Source: Diploptera punctata (taxonomy: Eukaryota > Arthropoda > Insecta > Blattodea > Blaberidae). Taken from it: a stretch of 64,000 nt of DNA. The position numbers were made by a program, and so were the translations under genes. A model generated the notes under the pieces. It searched no databases. It was not told the DNA's origin and saw only the letters and a program-made list of their open reading frames with translations. The stretch spans positions 1-64,000 of the forward strand of contig JASPKZ010009897.1 of assembly GCA_030220185.1 (NCBI GenBank), in the 5' to 3' direction. Positions 1 to 8,935 of this stretch are shown here, piece after piece; the first letter of the stretch is position 1, and each line of letters opens with the position of its first letter.

Positions 1-262
1 TGCGCTATAAGCCGGAAGGTTGAGGCTTCAAGTCCCGGTAGGGTCAGGATTTTTAAATTGACCCAAACCTTCTGGCGGCCACTATGGCCCTAGGGTCGAC
101 TCAGCCTCTAACGGAAATGAGTGCCAGACGCTTGTTCTGGGGGTAAAGGCGACCGTCGCGCAGGGCTGACAACCCGGCTGACATCAAGTGCCGATTGTCC
201 AGTTAAGTGGGAGCGTTAACCTCGTACTACCCCAAGGACGGCGATCACTTTACTTTAAGTTG
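1..262 (+). repeat. tRNA-headed SINE, family A, copy 1 (cut by window edge)
   Basis: The start carries a degenerate Pol III B box (CTTCAAGTCCCGG). A body follows that recurs at 672, 58030, 59014 and 63165: CCTTCTGGCGGCCAC, then CTCAGCCTCTAACGGAAATG, then TTGTTCTGGGGGTAAAGGCG, and a 3' part ending near CACTTTACTTTA. The five copies share the same order of blocks, which defines the family. The 5' A-box end lies outside the window. Confidence 0.75.
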
Positions 263-278
263 AGGAGACGGACCTTTT
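257..278 (+). repeat. scrap of Penelope family-2 terminus
   Basis: About 20 bases (AAGTTGAGGAGACGGACCTT) are identical to the outer end of the Penelope family-2 inverted repeat at 38120-38145. Here they directly abut the tail of SINE family A. The match is exact but short, so chance or a shared microhomology insertion is possible. Confidence 0.4.
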
Positions 279-671
279 AGCTATATATTTATTTTTAATT
301 TAGAAAGAATAGGCCATATTTAAGGAAGAATGCTAAGTTTCTGCTTTTATCAATATAATAAAAGTTTAAAAAAATATATTGAAGCTGTTTTTTTTTGGTG
401 AATGAGGCGCCATTTTGAACGCCTTAACGTTTAAGTTAAAGTAGCCTCCAATAAAAATAAAAGTAGCTGATCCAGACGCAACAAGTGAAGGTCCTCGTGC
501 TTTACAAATTGTTTCAGCGGTCACCGTCTACTTCAGCACAGTGTTTGGGGATTCCCACCGAGTTCTGTGTGCGATACGCTTCTTGTCTTAATCATCGTGT
601 TTTGTGACGCCATTCCATGAAAGCAGTTACACATTGGTAACTATTTCTAACTTTGGTTGGGGCACATCGCA
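279..671. other. no gene recognised
   Basis: AT-rich up to about 380, then a more CpG-containing stretch (380-640). I see no open reading frame of note and no similarity to other parts of the window. It may be old host intergenic DNA. Confidence 0.4.
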
Positions 672-968
672 GAGTAATTGGTTAAGGCAAAATTTGCTAT
701 AAGCCGGAAGTTCATGAGTACGACCCCCGATACGGTCGGGATATTTAGACTTATCTAAACCTTTGAAGGCACAATTGGCCCTGGAGTTGACTCAGCCTCT
801 AACGTAATTAAGTACTAGACCTTTGTTTTGGGGGTAAAGGCGGTCATCACGCTGGGTTGATAATCCGGCAGACATATCATGCTGATTGCCTAGAAAGGTG
901 GGAGCTTTAGCATCTTACCTGCCAAAGGACCTCCTAAGGGCTGTAGTGGGATCACCTTTTTTTTTTTT
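672..968 (+). repeat. SINE family A, copy 2
   Basis: It aligns through its whole length with copy 1. It begins with a degraded tRNA-like head (GCTATAAGCCGGAAG, then a B-box remnant TGAGTACGACCCCC). The body follows (CTCAGCCTCTAACG, TTGTTTTGGGGGTAAAGGCG), and it ends in GTAGTGGGATCACC plus a T run. Substitutions are scattered, so this is an old copy. Confidence 0.75.
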
Positions 969-1389
969 ACTGACTTTTATATTACATTATCGCGACAAGG
1001 AGCATATAATGACTTTTTAGAATTTTATTTTCTAAAATACAATTCCGAGGGTCTATCCAATTACATGTAAAATTTCAAAAGAAACATCAGACATTTAAAT
1101 GTAATATTCAAATACATTGTCAAATTCATTGTCTTGTGCCCGAGGACAGGTCCTTTTCTGCAAACATCATGTCACTTTGTAGTTTTATTAGAAAACGTAT
1201 AAATGCTCTCCGCATGGTAATAATTCCAAGGAGGACCACACAAGGTGGATATGATTACATGAAACGGACCTCTTTGGTTGCACTAGAGTTTTTGATTCGG
1301 TCAGGTACCATGAAATCCATTCTAGTCATTCGTGTGTGTGAGGCCTATAGAGGTCTGTGAATGGCAAGGGTGCCGACCGACTACACCTG
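969..1389. other. no gene recognised
   Basis: The 74-residue open frame at 1136-1360 has no recognisable domain. It includes GTGCCCGAGGACAGGTCC, a motif I associate with dispersed insect repeats, so it is probably repeat-derived. There is no other support for coding. Confidence 0.35.
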
Positions 1390-1608
1390 ACGCACCATTA
1401 CAGGGACATATGAATGAAATGAAACGAATTGGGTGAAATTAGTATGAAGAAATGGTGTTAAGGGAAAATGGGAGAAAACCCCAAGAGAAACCTTCCCAAG
1501 CTCCGTTTCGACCACCATGAACGTACGTGCAGTGACCGAGACTCTATCTTGAAGCCCAGCGGTGAGAGGCGAGCGTATAACCGCTTGCGCCACGGCGCCG
1601 CCATTTCC
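1390..1608 (-). repeat. tRNA-headed SINE, family F
   Basis: On the minus strand a tRNA-like head begins near 1605. An A box is visible as TGGCGCAAGCGG, followed by a degraded anticodon and B-box region (GGCTTCAAGATAGAGTC). The body contains GGTTTCTCTTGGGGTTTTCT. Only one copy is seen in this window, so the 3' limit is approximate. Confidence 0.6.
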
Positions 1609-1924
1609 ATTTCTTAGGTGAGACAAAAAATTGAAATGCTTCTGATATTTTAAAAGGATGGAGAAAAATAATATTCCAAAGAATTGGAATAGGCACCTAT
1701 TGGTAAAAGGGGGGGGGAAATGGAAAACTGGAAAAGGTAGATGAACGGTTGTGAGCCGTATTGAACACCAGGAGACTTAAAGAAAGCGTGAAAAAAAATC
1801 TGAGCAGAACAAAATTGCCATGAATTCAACCAAACTACTTCAGTGGTATTGAAGAAAATTCATAAACTAGAAAGATAATTCCTCTTGCTCCAATCAAAAA
1901 TAAATGTATTTAGTTCTAATTTAC
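1609..1924. other. no gene recognised
   Basis: Low-complexity, A- and G-rich DNA with a G9 run near 1711. No open frame or repeat match was found. Confidence 0.4.
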
Positions 1925-2235
1925 TCTCTAACTAACTAACTCACAAGCACTATCGAACCCGTAGGTTCATGGACGCGGGGATATAAGCTCTCCATATATC
2001 CCTATCCTGAGCCAATGTTTTTCAATCATCCCCCTGTATAATCTACTTCCCTGAAATCATAATTAATGTTATTCTCCCACTTCATTCTCGATCTACCAAC
2101 TGGGCGTTATTCCCTCTGGTTTTCCTACAAGAAGCTTCCATGCACGTCTTTCACTACCCATTTGTGCCATCGCAGTCTACGAGACTTAACGTTCATATTA
2201 TATCTGGCTTCCTATAAAGACCATCTAATTCACTG
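1925..2235 (-). pseudogene. RTE-type LINE, 3' (C-terminal) fragment
   Basis: Read on the minus strand, this is the last part of the ORF2 and the 3' end of the RTE element that is nearly complete at 52076-55384. Shared landmarks are the reverse complements of TCGTAGACTGCGATG, GAAGCTTCTTGTAGG, GGATAGGGATGTATGG and CATGAACCTACGG. The protein tail would be the RRLRWAGH-type C-terminus. It is truncated at the 5' end, as is usual for LINE copies, and frameshifted. Confidence 0.75.
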
Positions 2236-2239
2236 TTAT

Positions 2240-2335
2240 GCGGCCTCAGGTGGAAGAGCATTGACATACAAAATCAAAGGTCCTGGGTTCAAACCCCAGT
2301 CTAGGCGTATATTTTTCTTTTCAATTATAATTTGT
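2240..2335 (+). repeat. tRNA-like short element, family E, copy 1
   Basis: A tRNA-like fold is visible: an A-box-like GTGGAAGAGC, an internal stem TTGA...TCAA, and a near-perfect T arm (CTGGG TTCAAAC CCCAG). The tail TATTTTTCTTTTCAA matches family E members at 24566, 36632 and 37258. The 5' acceptor stem (GCCTC with GGC) is weak, so this is a decayed tRNA-derived repeat and not a functional tRNA gene. Confidence 0.5.
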
Positions 2336-2534
2336 CCATCATTAAGATGTCTAAAAAACGAATAATATTAACATTAAAAGAAGCACTACTGCCTTTATAA
2401 GTAATGTTCAAATTCCCAATTAATATCTCATGTATTCAGAATTTCATGGTTTCCTCCACTACAACCAGGTCTACCAACAAAAACGTATTTTTATTTAGTT
2501 TATAATTGAAGCTAGGTTGACGCTGCTACCTTAT
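2336..2534. other. no gene recognised
   Basis: AT-rich spacer without recognisable features. Confidence 0.4.
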
Positions 2535-2645
2535 GGAACTCAACTTTGTATATAATTTTCCTACAAACAATTTCCATGCCTCTGTCTCATCCCTCATTCC
2601 TGGCACACGTCCTGCCTATCACAGTCTAGGAGCTTATGACATGGA
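2535..2645 (-). pseudogene. RTE-type LINE, short C-terminal scrap
   Basis: On the minus strand it matches the middle of the RTE tail. The reverse complements of TTTTCCTACAAACAATTTCC, CCTCATTCCTGGCAC and CACAGTCTAGGAG correspond to the same blocks in the tail arrays at 6490-7560. It is only about 110 bp long and carries substitutions. Confidence 0.6.
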
Positions 2646-2864
2646 CTCCCTGAAGTACTCCTCGTCCCGAAATCCGAATGGAGGACTATTTCATCTCCAG
2701 AATATTTTACTTCAAGTGAAATCTACACCCGCGTTTCTTGACGGTTGTATTTTTACTTGAAAGATAATCGCTCTTTTGACCAAGATACTTTTTTTGTCTG
2801 ACTTATCGCCTTTGACCTGCAGGCACAATCTTATTATTATTATTATTGTTATTTTCTTCTGCAG
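2646..2864. other. unassigned spacer with an ATT microsatellite
   Basis: Unassigned sequence ending in a short (ATT)n run at about 2831-2851. Nothing else is recognised. Confidence 0.4.
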
Positions 2865-3165
2865 AAGTCTCTGAGTAGTGTCGCTGCCTCGTACGTAGAG
2901 GGCCAGGGTTTGATGCCCCGGTAGGGACTTTCCTGAGTGAAAGTTTTTTTTCCCCGATCGTAATCATATTCGCCATGTTTAGTATGAATGTTTGTATGAA
3001 TGGTGTGTTTTCGTCAAAATGTTGTGTTGTTTCGGAAGAGGCTTTGACATTGAGCTGATCACTCATTCGGGGAGGCCCTCCATGTCCTTGTGTGATCAGA
3101 AAAGTGTGTGTTATCCATAGTTAAAATCCCCCTTCATTACAGGTTAAGTCAGTGTAAGGCCCGGG
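2865..3165 (+). repeat. tRNA-headed SINE, family G, copy 1
   Basis: The head has a B-box-like GGGTTTGATGCCC. The body (ATTCGCCATGTTTAGTATGA, ATGTTGTGTTGT, TGACATTGAGCTGATCACTC, CCATGTCCTTGTGTG) is shared with a second copy at 62345-62570. In that copy the tRNA head is replaced or lost, so the common body defines the family. Confidence 0.7.
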
Positions 3166-3642
3166 TGGTGTGTGAAAATAAAAGGACCTATAAGGTGAGA
3201 GGTTCAACTAAGTGAATGGAATGTATTCTCGACTGGAAACAATTAGAAATACAGAAATTAGAAAATGGATGAATACAAAAAAGATTTATAATGGATAAGA
3301 TTGAACACCAGAAAGTCTACACTTAACAAGAATGCAGGATGGAAGACTACCGAAGGTCGTCCATACGTGGGAAGTTGGAAGAAGGAAGACAGAAGAACCA
3401 TCTTGGAAAATAACAATCAGCATTTACTAAGGAAATTTGGTGTTAAGGATCAAGACTCAGGACAGAGCACAATGGAGAACTTTAATTGAAGGAAATTTGT
3501 GAATGTGTATCACAAACTGATAATAATCTGTAAGTCCGTAGTCATCTATGTATTTTTTTTAAATTATCATTTAATGAAATGATCAAGATTGGTTGGAGAA
3601 AAACCTCAATGATTAGGAAAATTCTCATAATAAAATAATTAT
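3166..3642. other. no gene recognised
   Basis: A short basic open frame (3301-3489) shows no domain I recognise. It lies in sequence that could be LINE-derived, but I cannot place it. The stretch ends in AT-rich DNA. Confidence 0.3.
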
Positions 3643-3673
3643 TAATTTATTATTATTATTATTATTATTATTG
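3643..3673. repeat. (ATT)n microsatellite
   Basis: About ten ATT units with one interruption. Confidence 0.9.
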
Positions 3674-3732
3674 TAACTTTTAATATTTTCAATATAATTT
3701 GTTGTTACAATTTTATATATGTACGAGTATAT

Positions 3733-4074
3733 ATCCATCCATCCAAACATCCATCCATCCATAGTAATTCTGCCCGTGGTCTTTCACTGCAATCATAGCA
3801 TTTTCATGCAATGTCTTGCAGCTTTACTGGGGAATTGTAGGTGTGGTAGCTTGCTTTCCACACCAGTGAAGGATGATGATAATGATAATGATAGGGATGA
3901 TGATGGTCATATGATTTCGGGGATCGTTTGGGCTTTAACGTTTTCCTGACATTTGTCTTACAAGTGAGGAAAACCCCCGATAAAAACCTCACCCAGAAAA
4001 AACTGTCCCGACCGGGGATCGAACCCGGGCCCGCTGCGTGACAAGGCAGCATGCTACTTCGAGACCACAGCGTT

Positions 4075-4075
<1 letters not shown>
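3733..4075 (-). repeat. tRNA-headed SINE, family B, copy 1
   Basis: The tRNA-derived head is on the minus strand near 4070: TGGTCTCGAAGTAGC as A-box region, then GGGCCCGGGTTCGATCCCCG containing a near-consensus B box. The body includes AAAACGTTAAAGCCCAAACG and an internal ATC/GAT microsatellite (about 3870-3905). It ends near a GGATGGATGG-type tail. Four more copies are at 7960, 36246, 36943 and 39805. The 39805 copy shows the full boundaries because it sits inside a LINE. Confidence 0.85.
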
Positions 4076-4146
<71 letters not shown>

Positions 4147-4182
4147 ACGTGTGTGTGTGAGTGAGTGTATGTGTGTGTAAAT
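4076..4182. repeat. (TA)n then (TG)n compound microsatellite
   Basis: About 17 TA units are followed by about 15 TG units and a degenerate TG tail, directly after SINE-B copy 1. Confidence 0.9.
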
Positions 4183-4226
4183 AAATGTTTAATGTCTTTG
4201 ACGTTGTCCGATTCCTAATAACTACA

Positions 4227-4228
4227 TC

Positions 4229-4267
<39 letters not shown>

Positions 4268-4271
4268 TATT

Positions 4272-4305
<34 letters not shown>
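4227..4305. repeat. (ATT)n microsatellite
   Basis: About 25 ATT units with a few interruptions. A similar AT-rich run precedes block P copies 2 (8300-8404) and 3 (22180-22344), so it may belong to the duplicated unit. Confidence 0.85.
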
Positions 4306-4306
<1 letters not shown>

Positions 4307-4897
4307 ATTTAATTTCCAAATTTTACCCAATTAATTCCATGTACGATATGGTTTTTATTCATAAAGTTAAAAAAGGCTATTTAACTTGCGAAATCTGTTT
4401 ACAAAACATAATCTGAGAAATAATGTAGATATGGCAACATTCTACTTGTAATTCTCCGTATCCGGAAAAATCGATAAGTAGTTTAATGGCCTGGGTAATA
4501 TTTCAATCGAATATACATATTGTATTATTTTTAATATTTACACGAAAACTATCAAAGCTACATAAAAAATAAACATTTTCAGACAATTTTGAAAAACATA
4601 ACTATTCAAAAATAATATTAAAACACCTCTCAGCAATTACCTGAAGTATATATGTTATTTTAAACTTCAAAGTTTTTAAAATAGTTTGTTTCCATGTTAA
4701 TTGACGATCCGTTTGTATTGTCAGAACTGGGTCAAGCTGACACAAGGTGATACTAAGCGATTGTGTTTTGTTAATTTGCAACACTGCACGCGTACATTGG
4801 ATAAACCAGGCGCCTGCCGAGTATAAATCTTATAATTTGGTAAATATGAAGACGCGTGTGACGTCATCATAGCAGATATAACAGTTAAATATCCATT

Positions 4898-4902
<5 letters not shown>
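4306..4902 (+). repeat. duplicated unit, block P, copy 1 (promoter-like)
   Basis: It aligns base by base with 8405-8935 and 22345-22890. Shared blocks include CGAAATCTGTTTACAAAA, TGAGAAATAATGTAGAT, TTCCATGTTAATTGACGATC and GCGATTGTGTTTTGTTAATT. The last 80 bases look like a Pol II promoter: a GC-richer motif (CAGGCGCCTGCC) lies just upstream of GTATAAAT at about 4819, and TGACGTCA (a CRE-type palindrome) lies at about 4859. No long ORF is present. The block could also be the terminal part of an uncharacterised mobile element; triplication alone does not tell which. Confidence 0.7.
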
Positions 4903-4951
<49 letters not shown>

Positions 4952-5197
4952 TAATAATACTTATTATTCTGGCAGAGTTAAGGCCATAAGGCCCTCTCTC
5001 TTCCACTCAACCAGCAAAATACAAATAAATATTCGACAAATATAGATATACACTATACTAATTATAAACAGTTAAAGATACAATAAATGTAGCAATGTAA
5101 ATGTCATGTACAAACACCATTTTATAGGGTAATAACAATAATGATACGATAATAATAATAATAAATATAAATATGATGCATTATAAGGGAAACACCA

Positions 5198-5233
<36 letters not shown>

Positions 5234-5497
5234 ACACTGGATAATAATGAAGTCGAGTTTAGAGCAAATATAGATTTAGATTTCTTTTAAAAGATGCCAA
5301 TGTCCGGCAGCCCCTTATATCTTGGGGGGGAATTCCAGTTGCGAGAAGTGGAGATGGTATATGACATGGAGTGATGTGATGTCCTATGTTGCGGTATATT
5401 AAGTAAGAGAGTATGTTGTGATCTTGTGTTTAAGTTATGGTTTGAGGATAGATACTGGAAACGGGATGATAAATAATTGGGAATCGAGGTATGTAGG
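4903..5497 (-). mobile_element. LINE 3' end inserted in block P/Q, with target-site duplication
   Basis: Read on the minus strand, a decayed ORF2 C-terminus ends in a WN-x-x-P/P-DIRGCRTLASFKR-type tail (about 5480-5250). A 3' UTR follows, ending GGCCTTAACTCTGCCAG and a (TTA)n tail (4903-4962). The insertion is flanked by an 8-bp duplication, ATTTATAA, at 4895-4902 and 5498-5505. Unit copy 2 (about 19510-19530) shows the uninterrupted site. A (TA)n run at 5203-5231 lies inside it. The tail motif is typical of CR1/Jockey/R1-type LINEs; I cannot say which clade. Confidence 0.75.
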
Positions 5498-5664
5498 ATT
5501 TATAACAGGCATAAAAACAGTTATGCAGTTATAATTATTTATATATGAGTCTTAAACTTAAAAACTAACAAAAATAACTCATCGAATTTTTTTTTTTAAT
5601 TTTGTCTAAGATATGTTGTTGATTACATCAGATTTTGGTTAGTTTTTAATATTTCATGGTTTTA
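5498..5664 (+). repeat. duplicated unit, block Q first part, copy 1
   Basis: It aligns with 19520-19690 in copy 2. Shared blocks: ACTTAAAAACTAACAAAAAT, TTGTTGATTACATCAGATTT, GGTTAGTTTTTAATATTTC. It continues after the insertion at 5665-6086. Confidence 0.75.
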
Positions 5665-6086
5665 ATAGCTCCCCTCAGGGGTCCTTATCTAGGGGATATG
5701 TGGATGGCGACCACAAGGTGCCCAAGCTGTGCAAAACATTTCTTCCACTTACTTGTGTTTTGCACTCTTTTAACTTTACTATCTAACCTCTCTTGGTTAA
5801 CTCTTGTTTTTTCGACCTCGACGCTATTAGGGCATCCGAGGGCTAGGGAGTCCTTACTTTTTTCCATTTCTTCTTTTCCTTTATTTTCTTTCCTTCTCCA
5901 GAAAAGCTGACCAGAGGCTATAAGATGGTAGCCCATCACTGGTCTTGCCTTCCTTTGGCGAGCAACCAATCGAAGGGACTATTATTATGCTTTCAAGTCT
6001 TATACGAAAATTTCCCATACGGGAAAATTTTCTATAGGATCGTAACAGGCCTTGGCCTAATACTTGGAAGGAAGAAGAAGAAAGAA
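5665..6086 (+). mobile_element. unclassified insertion with GAA-rich tail
   Basis: Unit copy 2 runs straight from CTGGTTTTAA to ACTTAATA (about 19690). Copy 1 has about 420 extra bases at this point, so this is an insertion (or, less likely, a deletion in copy 2). It ends in GAAGGAAGAAGAAGAAAGAA, like a retroposon tail. It contains a near-perfect hairpin at 6006-6032 (GAAAATTTCCC / GGGAAAATTTTC). No ORF matches a known domain. Class unknown; a SINE or a LINE 3' end is possible. Confidence 0.55.
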
Positions 6087-6489
6087 ACTTAATAGATGTG
6101 CTGAATAACTGTGATTAGTTATAAATTAGTGTTATAAATTCGCAAGACGTGATTTCTCCATACTAACATATTATATTTATGATTTTACTTTCAGTGTCAT
6201 GAAGTGGATTTCATGCCAAAAGTCCACCTACGTTAATTGTTAAAAATTGAAAAACGCACAAATTGTTATAGCAATATGTGAATAATTACACGAGGAATAC
6301 ATATATGTTGATTATATCCCAAAAAATTTCCATAAATATCTTAAAAATTGAATGTCAATTTGAGGTGATTTTAGCGCAAGAACGGCATATTTACAACGTA
6401 AAACTTCCTTTTTTTAACGTTTACAAACGGATGAGACAACTCATGGTGCGCCAGATCATCCAATAATCTTGTGTACATTAACTTGCCCA
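6087..6489 (+). repeat. duplicated unit, block Q second part, copy 1
   Basis: It aligns with about 19690-20090. Shared blocks: TGATTTCTCCATACTAACAT, GTGGATTTCATGCCA, CCTACGTTAATTG, TTTGAGGTGATTTTAGCGCA, GATCATCCAATAATCT. No ORF of note. Confidence 0.75.
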
Positions 6490-7560
6490 CTTTCTCACCT
6501 AACTTACTGTCACTATCGAACCGGAGTAACATTTCCTCACGGCCATAAACTCCCCATACATCCCTATTCTTAGATGTTTTCAAATCATGACTTGTATATT
6601 CTACTTTTCTGATACCATTTTTAATATTGGCCATATACTATGACTTTCATACAGTTTCCATGCCCCTCTTTCATTCCTCATTTGTGGTACATGAACTGCG
6701 CATCAAAGTCTACGAGACTTGATTGTAAAAACCATGTCGTTTAAACTAATTCACTGGGACTATCGATCCCGTAGGTTTATGTCCGTGGGAATATAAACTC
6801 CCCATACATCCCTATTCTTAGATGTTTTCAAATCATGACTTGTATATTCTACTTTTCTGATACCATTGTTAATATTGACCATATACTATGGCTTTCTTAC
6901 AGAGTTCCCATGCCCCTCTTTCATTCCTCATTTGTGGTACATGAACTGCTCACCGCAGTCTACGAGACTTGATTGTAAAAACCATGTCGTTTAAACTAAT
7001 TCACTGGGACTATCGATCCCGTAGGTTTATGTCCGTGGGAATATAAGCTCTCCATACATCCCTATCCTGAGCTAATGTTATCCAATCATCCCCTGTATAA
7101 TATACTTCACTCAAATCATAGTTAATGTTATTCTCCCACTACATTCTTGGTCTATCAACTGGCCATTTTCCCTCTGGTTTACCTACAAGAAGTTTCCATG
7201 ATCCTCATTCATTGAAACTTGTCAGTATAAAATCATGTAGTTTAAACTACGCGTCTAACTTACTGGCAATATGGAACCATAGGTTCATGACCACACCGAC
7301 ATAATCTCTCTATACATCCCTATTCTGAGGTATTGTTTTATAATCATCCCCTATATAATCTACTTCCCTCAAATCATTGGTTAATGTTATTCTTACGCTT
7401 CATTCTTGATCTACCGTATGACCGTTTTCACTCTTGTTTTCCTACAAGTAGCTTCCATGCACATCTTATATTCCCAATTCCTGCCACATATCCTTTGCAT
7501 CGCAGTCTACGCGACTTAACTGTCCTTATTATATCTTGTTTCCTGCAGCTCACTGTTATG
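6490..7560 (-). repeat. tandem array of RTE LINE 3' ends (4 units, ~250 bp period)
   Basis: Four head-to-tail copies of the RTE 3' end, all read on the minus strand. The landmark CCATACATCCCTAT recurs at about 6553, 6801, 7052 and 7311, giving spacings near 250 bases. Each unit runs from the RRLRWAGH coding region to the 3' terminus and passes directly into the next through a TTTAAACTA junction. This is a small satellite built from a LINE tail. The matching position in unit copy 2 (20040-20900) holds three units, so the array predates the segmental duplication. Confidence 0.8.
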
Positions 7561-7675
7561 AAGGCTCCGTCTGTTCATCTCATTTTTGTCCTAAAATTTT
7601 CCTAAGAACTTTATTTTGAAATATTATTATATTATTGTTGTTATATTTATAATTATTATTAATCATTATATGTAC
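7561..7675 (+). repeat. duplicated unit, tail, copy 1
   Basis: It aligns with 20935-21070: CCGTCTGTTCATCTC, GTCCTAA, TTTATT and TGAAA, then an ATT-rich run. This marks the distal end of the duplicated unit. Confidence 0.65.
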
Positions 7676-7930
7676 GACGAATGCAAGGAAAGAGGTTAAC
7701 TAGAAAATGGTGTCCAGCGGGAAGAAGAAGGAAAGTAAGACCTCGAAACTCGTGGATGCAAGAAATAAGAACTGGAATGAGACAGAGGACTGGTGGATAT
7801 GGTGTGGATGGAAAGAGATGAGTGGAGAATGAAAACAAAACTTTAGGCGTAGAAAGACGTGTAATCATTGAAAATCTGTATATAAATACATTAATAGCCC
7901 TAAATTATTACATAATTAAAATATAAAATT
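7676..7930 (+). pseudogene. LINE C-terminal fragment
   Basis: A plus-strand frame reads KWCPAGRRRKVRPRNSWMQE and continues with a TLGVERRVIIEN-type end. Basic GRRRxGRPRxxW followed by a short acidic tail is the usual C-terminal signature of insect LINE reverse transcriptases. It has stops, no catalytic part, and no matching piece in unit copy 2. Confidence 0.55.
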
Positions 7931-7959
7931 TATTTATTCATAGTTATAAATAATATTAT

Positions 7960-8282
7960 ACATCCATCCATAATAATTCTACTGAGGGCAGGTCTTTCAC
8001 TGCAATCATTCATTTTTGTGCTATCCTTTGCAGCTTTACTAGGGAATTGTGTGATAGCTTTTCGTTGCTTTCCACACCGGTGAAGGATGATGATGATGAT
8101 GATGATGATGATGGCCGGATGATTTTCGGGGGACCGTTGGGCTCTAAGCTTCCTGACATTTGTATTACAGGTGAGGAAGAACACCGAAAAAACTTCAACC
8201 AGGAGCCTGTCCCTACCGGGAATCAAACCCGGGCCCGCTGCGTGACAAGGCACCACGGTACTTCGAGACCACAGCAGTGGAT
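7960..8282 (-). repeat. SINE family B, copy 2
   Basis: Same structure as copy 1: head on the minus strand near 8280, B box within GCGGGCCCGGGTTTGATTCC, an internal (ATC)n run at about 8087-8113, and tail at CATCCATCCATA. The position just before block P matches that of copy 1, so the two may be one ancient insertion copied with the unit. Confidence 0.85.
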
Positions 8283-8299
8283 CAGATAATATTAGAATT

Positions 8300-8404
8300 A
8301 TATAATAATAATTATTAATTTTATTATTACATTAAATAGTAATATATATAATACATAATATATACTTATATAATTATTATTATTATTATAATTATTATTA
8401 TTAT
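8300..8404. repeat. AT-rich (ATT)n tract before block P
   Basis: Interrupted ATT/TA repeats leading into block P copy 2. Confidence 0.7.
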
Positions 8405-8935
8405 AATTATGGGTTTTCAAATTTTACAATAAATTTTACGTTACGTTATGGTTCATATTTATAAAGTTCGAAAAAATGGGTAAATTACATGCGAAATCTG
8501 TTTACAAAATGTAGCCTGAGAAATAATGTAGATGTGGCAACAATCTATTTGTCATTCTCCATCTCCGGAAAAATCAATAAGTGGCTCAATGGCCTGGGTA
8601 AAATTTCAATCAAATACACATATTACATTATTTTTAATATTTACACGAAACGTATCAAAGCTGCGTAAAAAATTAACATTTTCAGATAATTTTGAAAAAT
8701 TAGGCTATTCAAAGATAATATTAAAACATCTCTGAGCAATTACATAGAGTATATATTTTATTTTAAACTTCAAAGTTTTTAAAATATTTCGTTTTCCATG
8801 TTAATTGACGATCCGTTTGTGTTGTCAGAACTGCGTCAAGGTGATACAAGGTGACACTAAGCGATTGTGTTTTGTTAATTTACAACACAGTACGCGTACA
8901 TTGGATGAAAGAGGCGCCTGCCCAGTATAATTTTT
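8405..8935 (+). repeat. duplicated unit, block P, copy 2
   Basis: It aligns with 4306-4830. It ends at CAGGCGCCTGCCC-type sequence and GTATAA, where a minus-strand LINE interrupts it. The unit resumes at about 19451 with GAAATCTTATAATTCGG. The GCGATTGTGTTTTGTTAATT and ACGCGTACATTGGAT motifs are conserved. Confidence 0.75.

Noticed and set aside
3989..4330. 113-residue minus-strand ORF rich in Ile, His and Thr
   Set aside because: It is a translation of ATT, TG and TA microsatellites; no protein signal.
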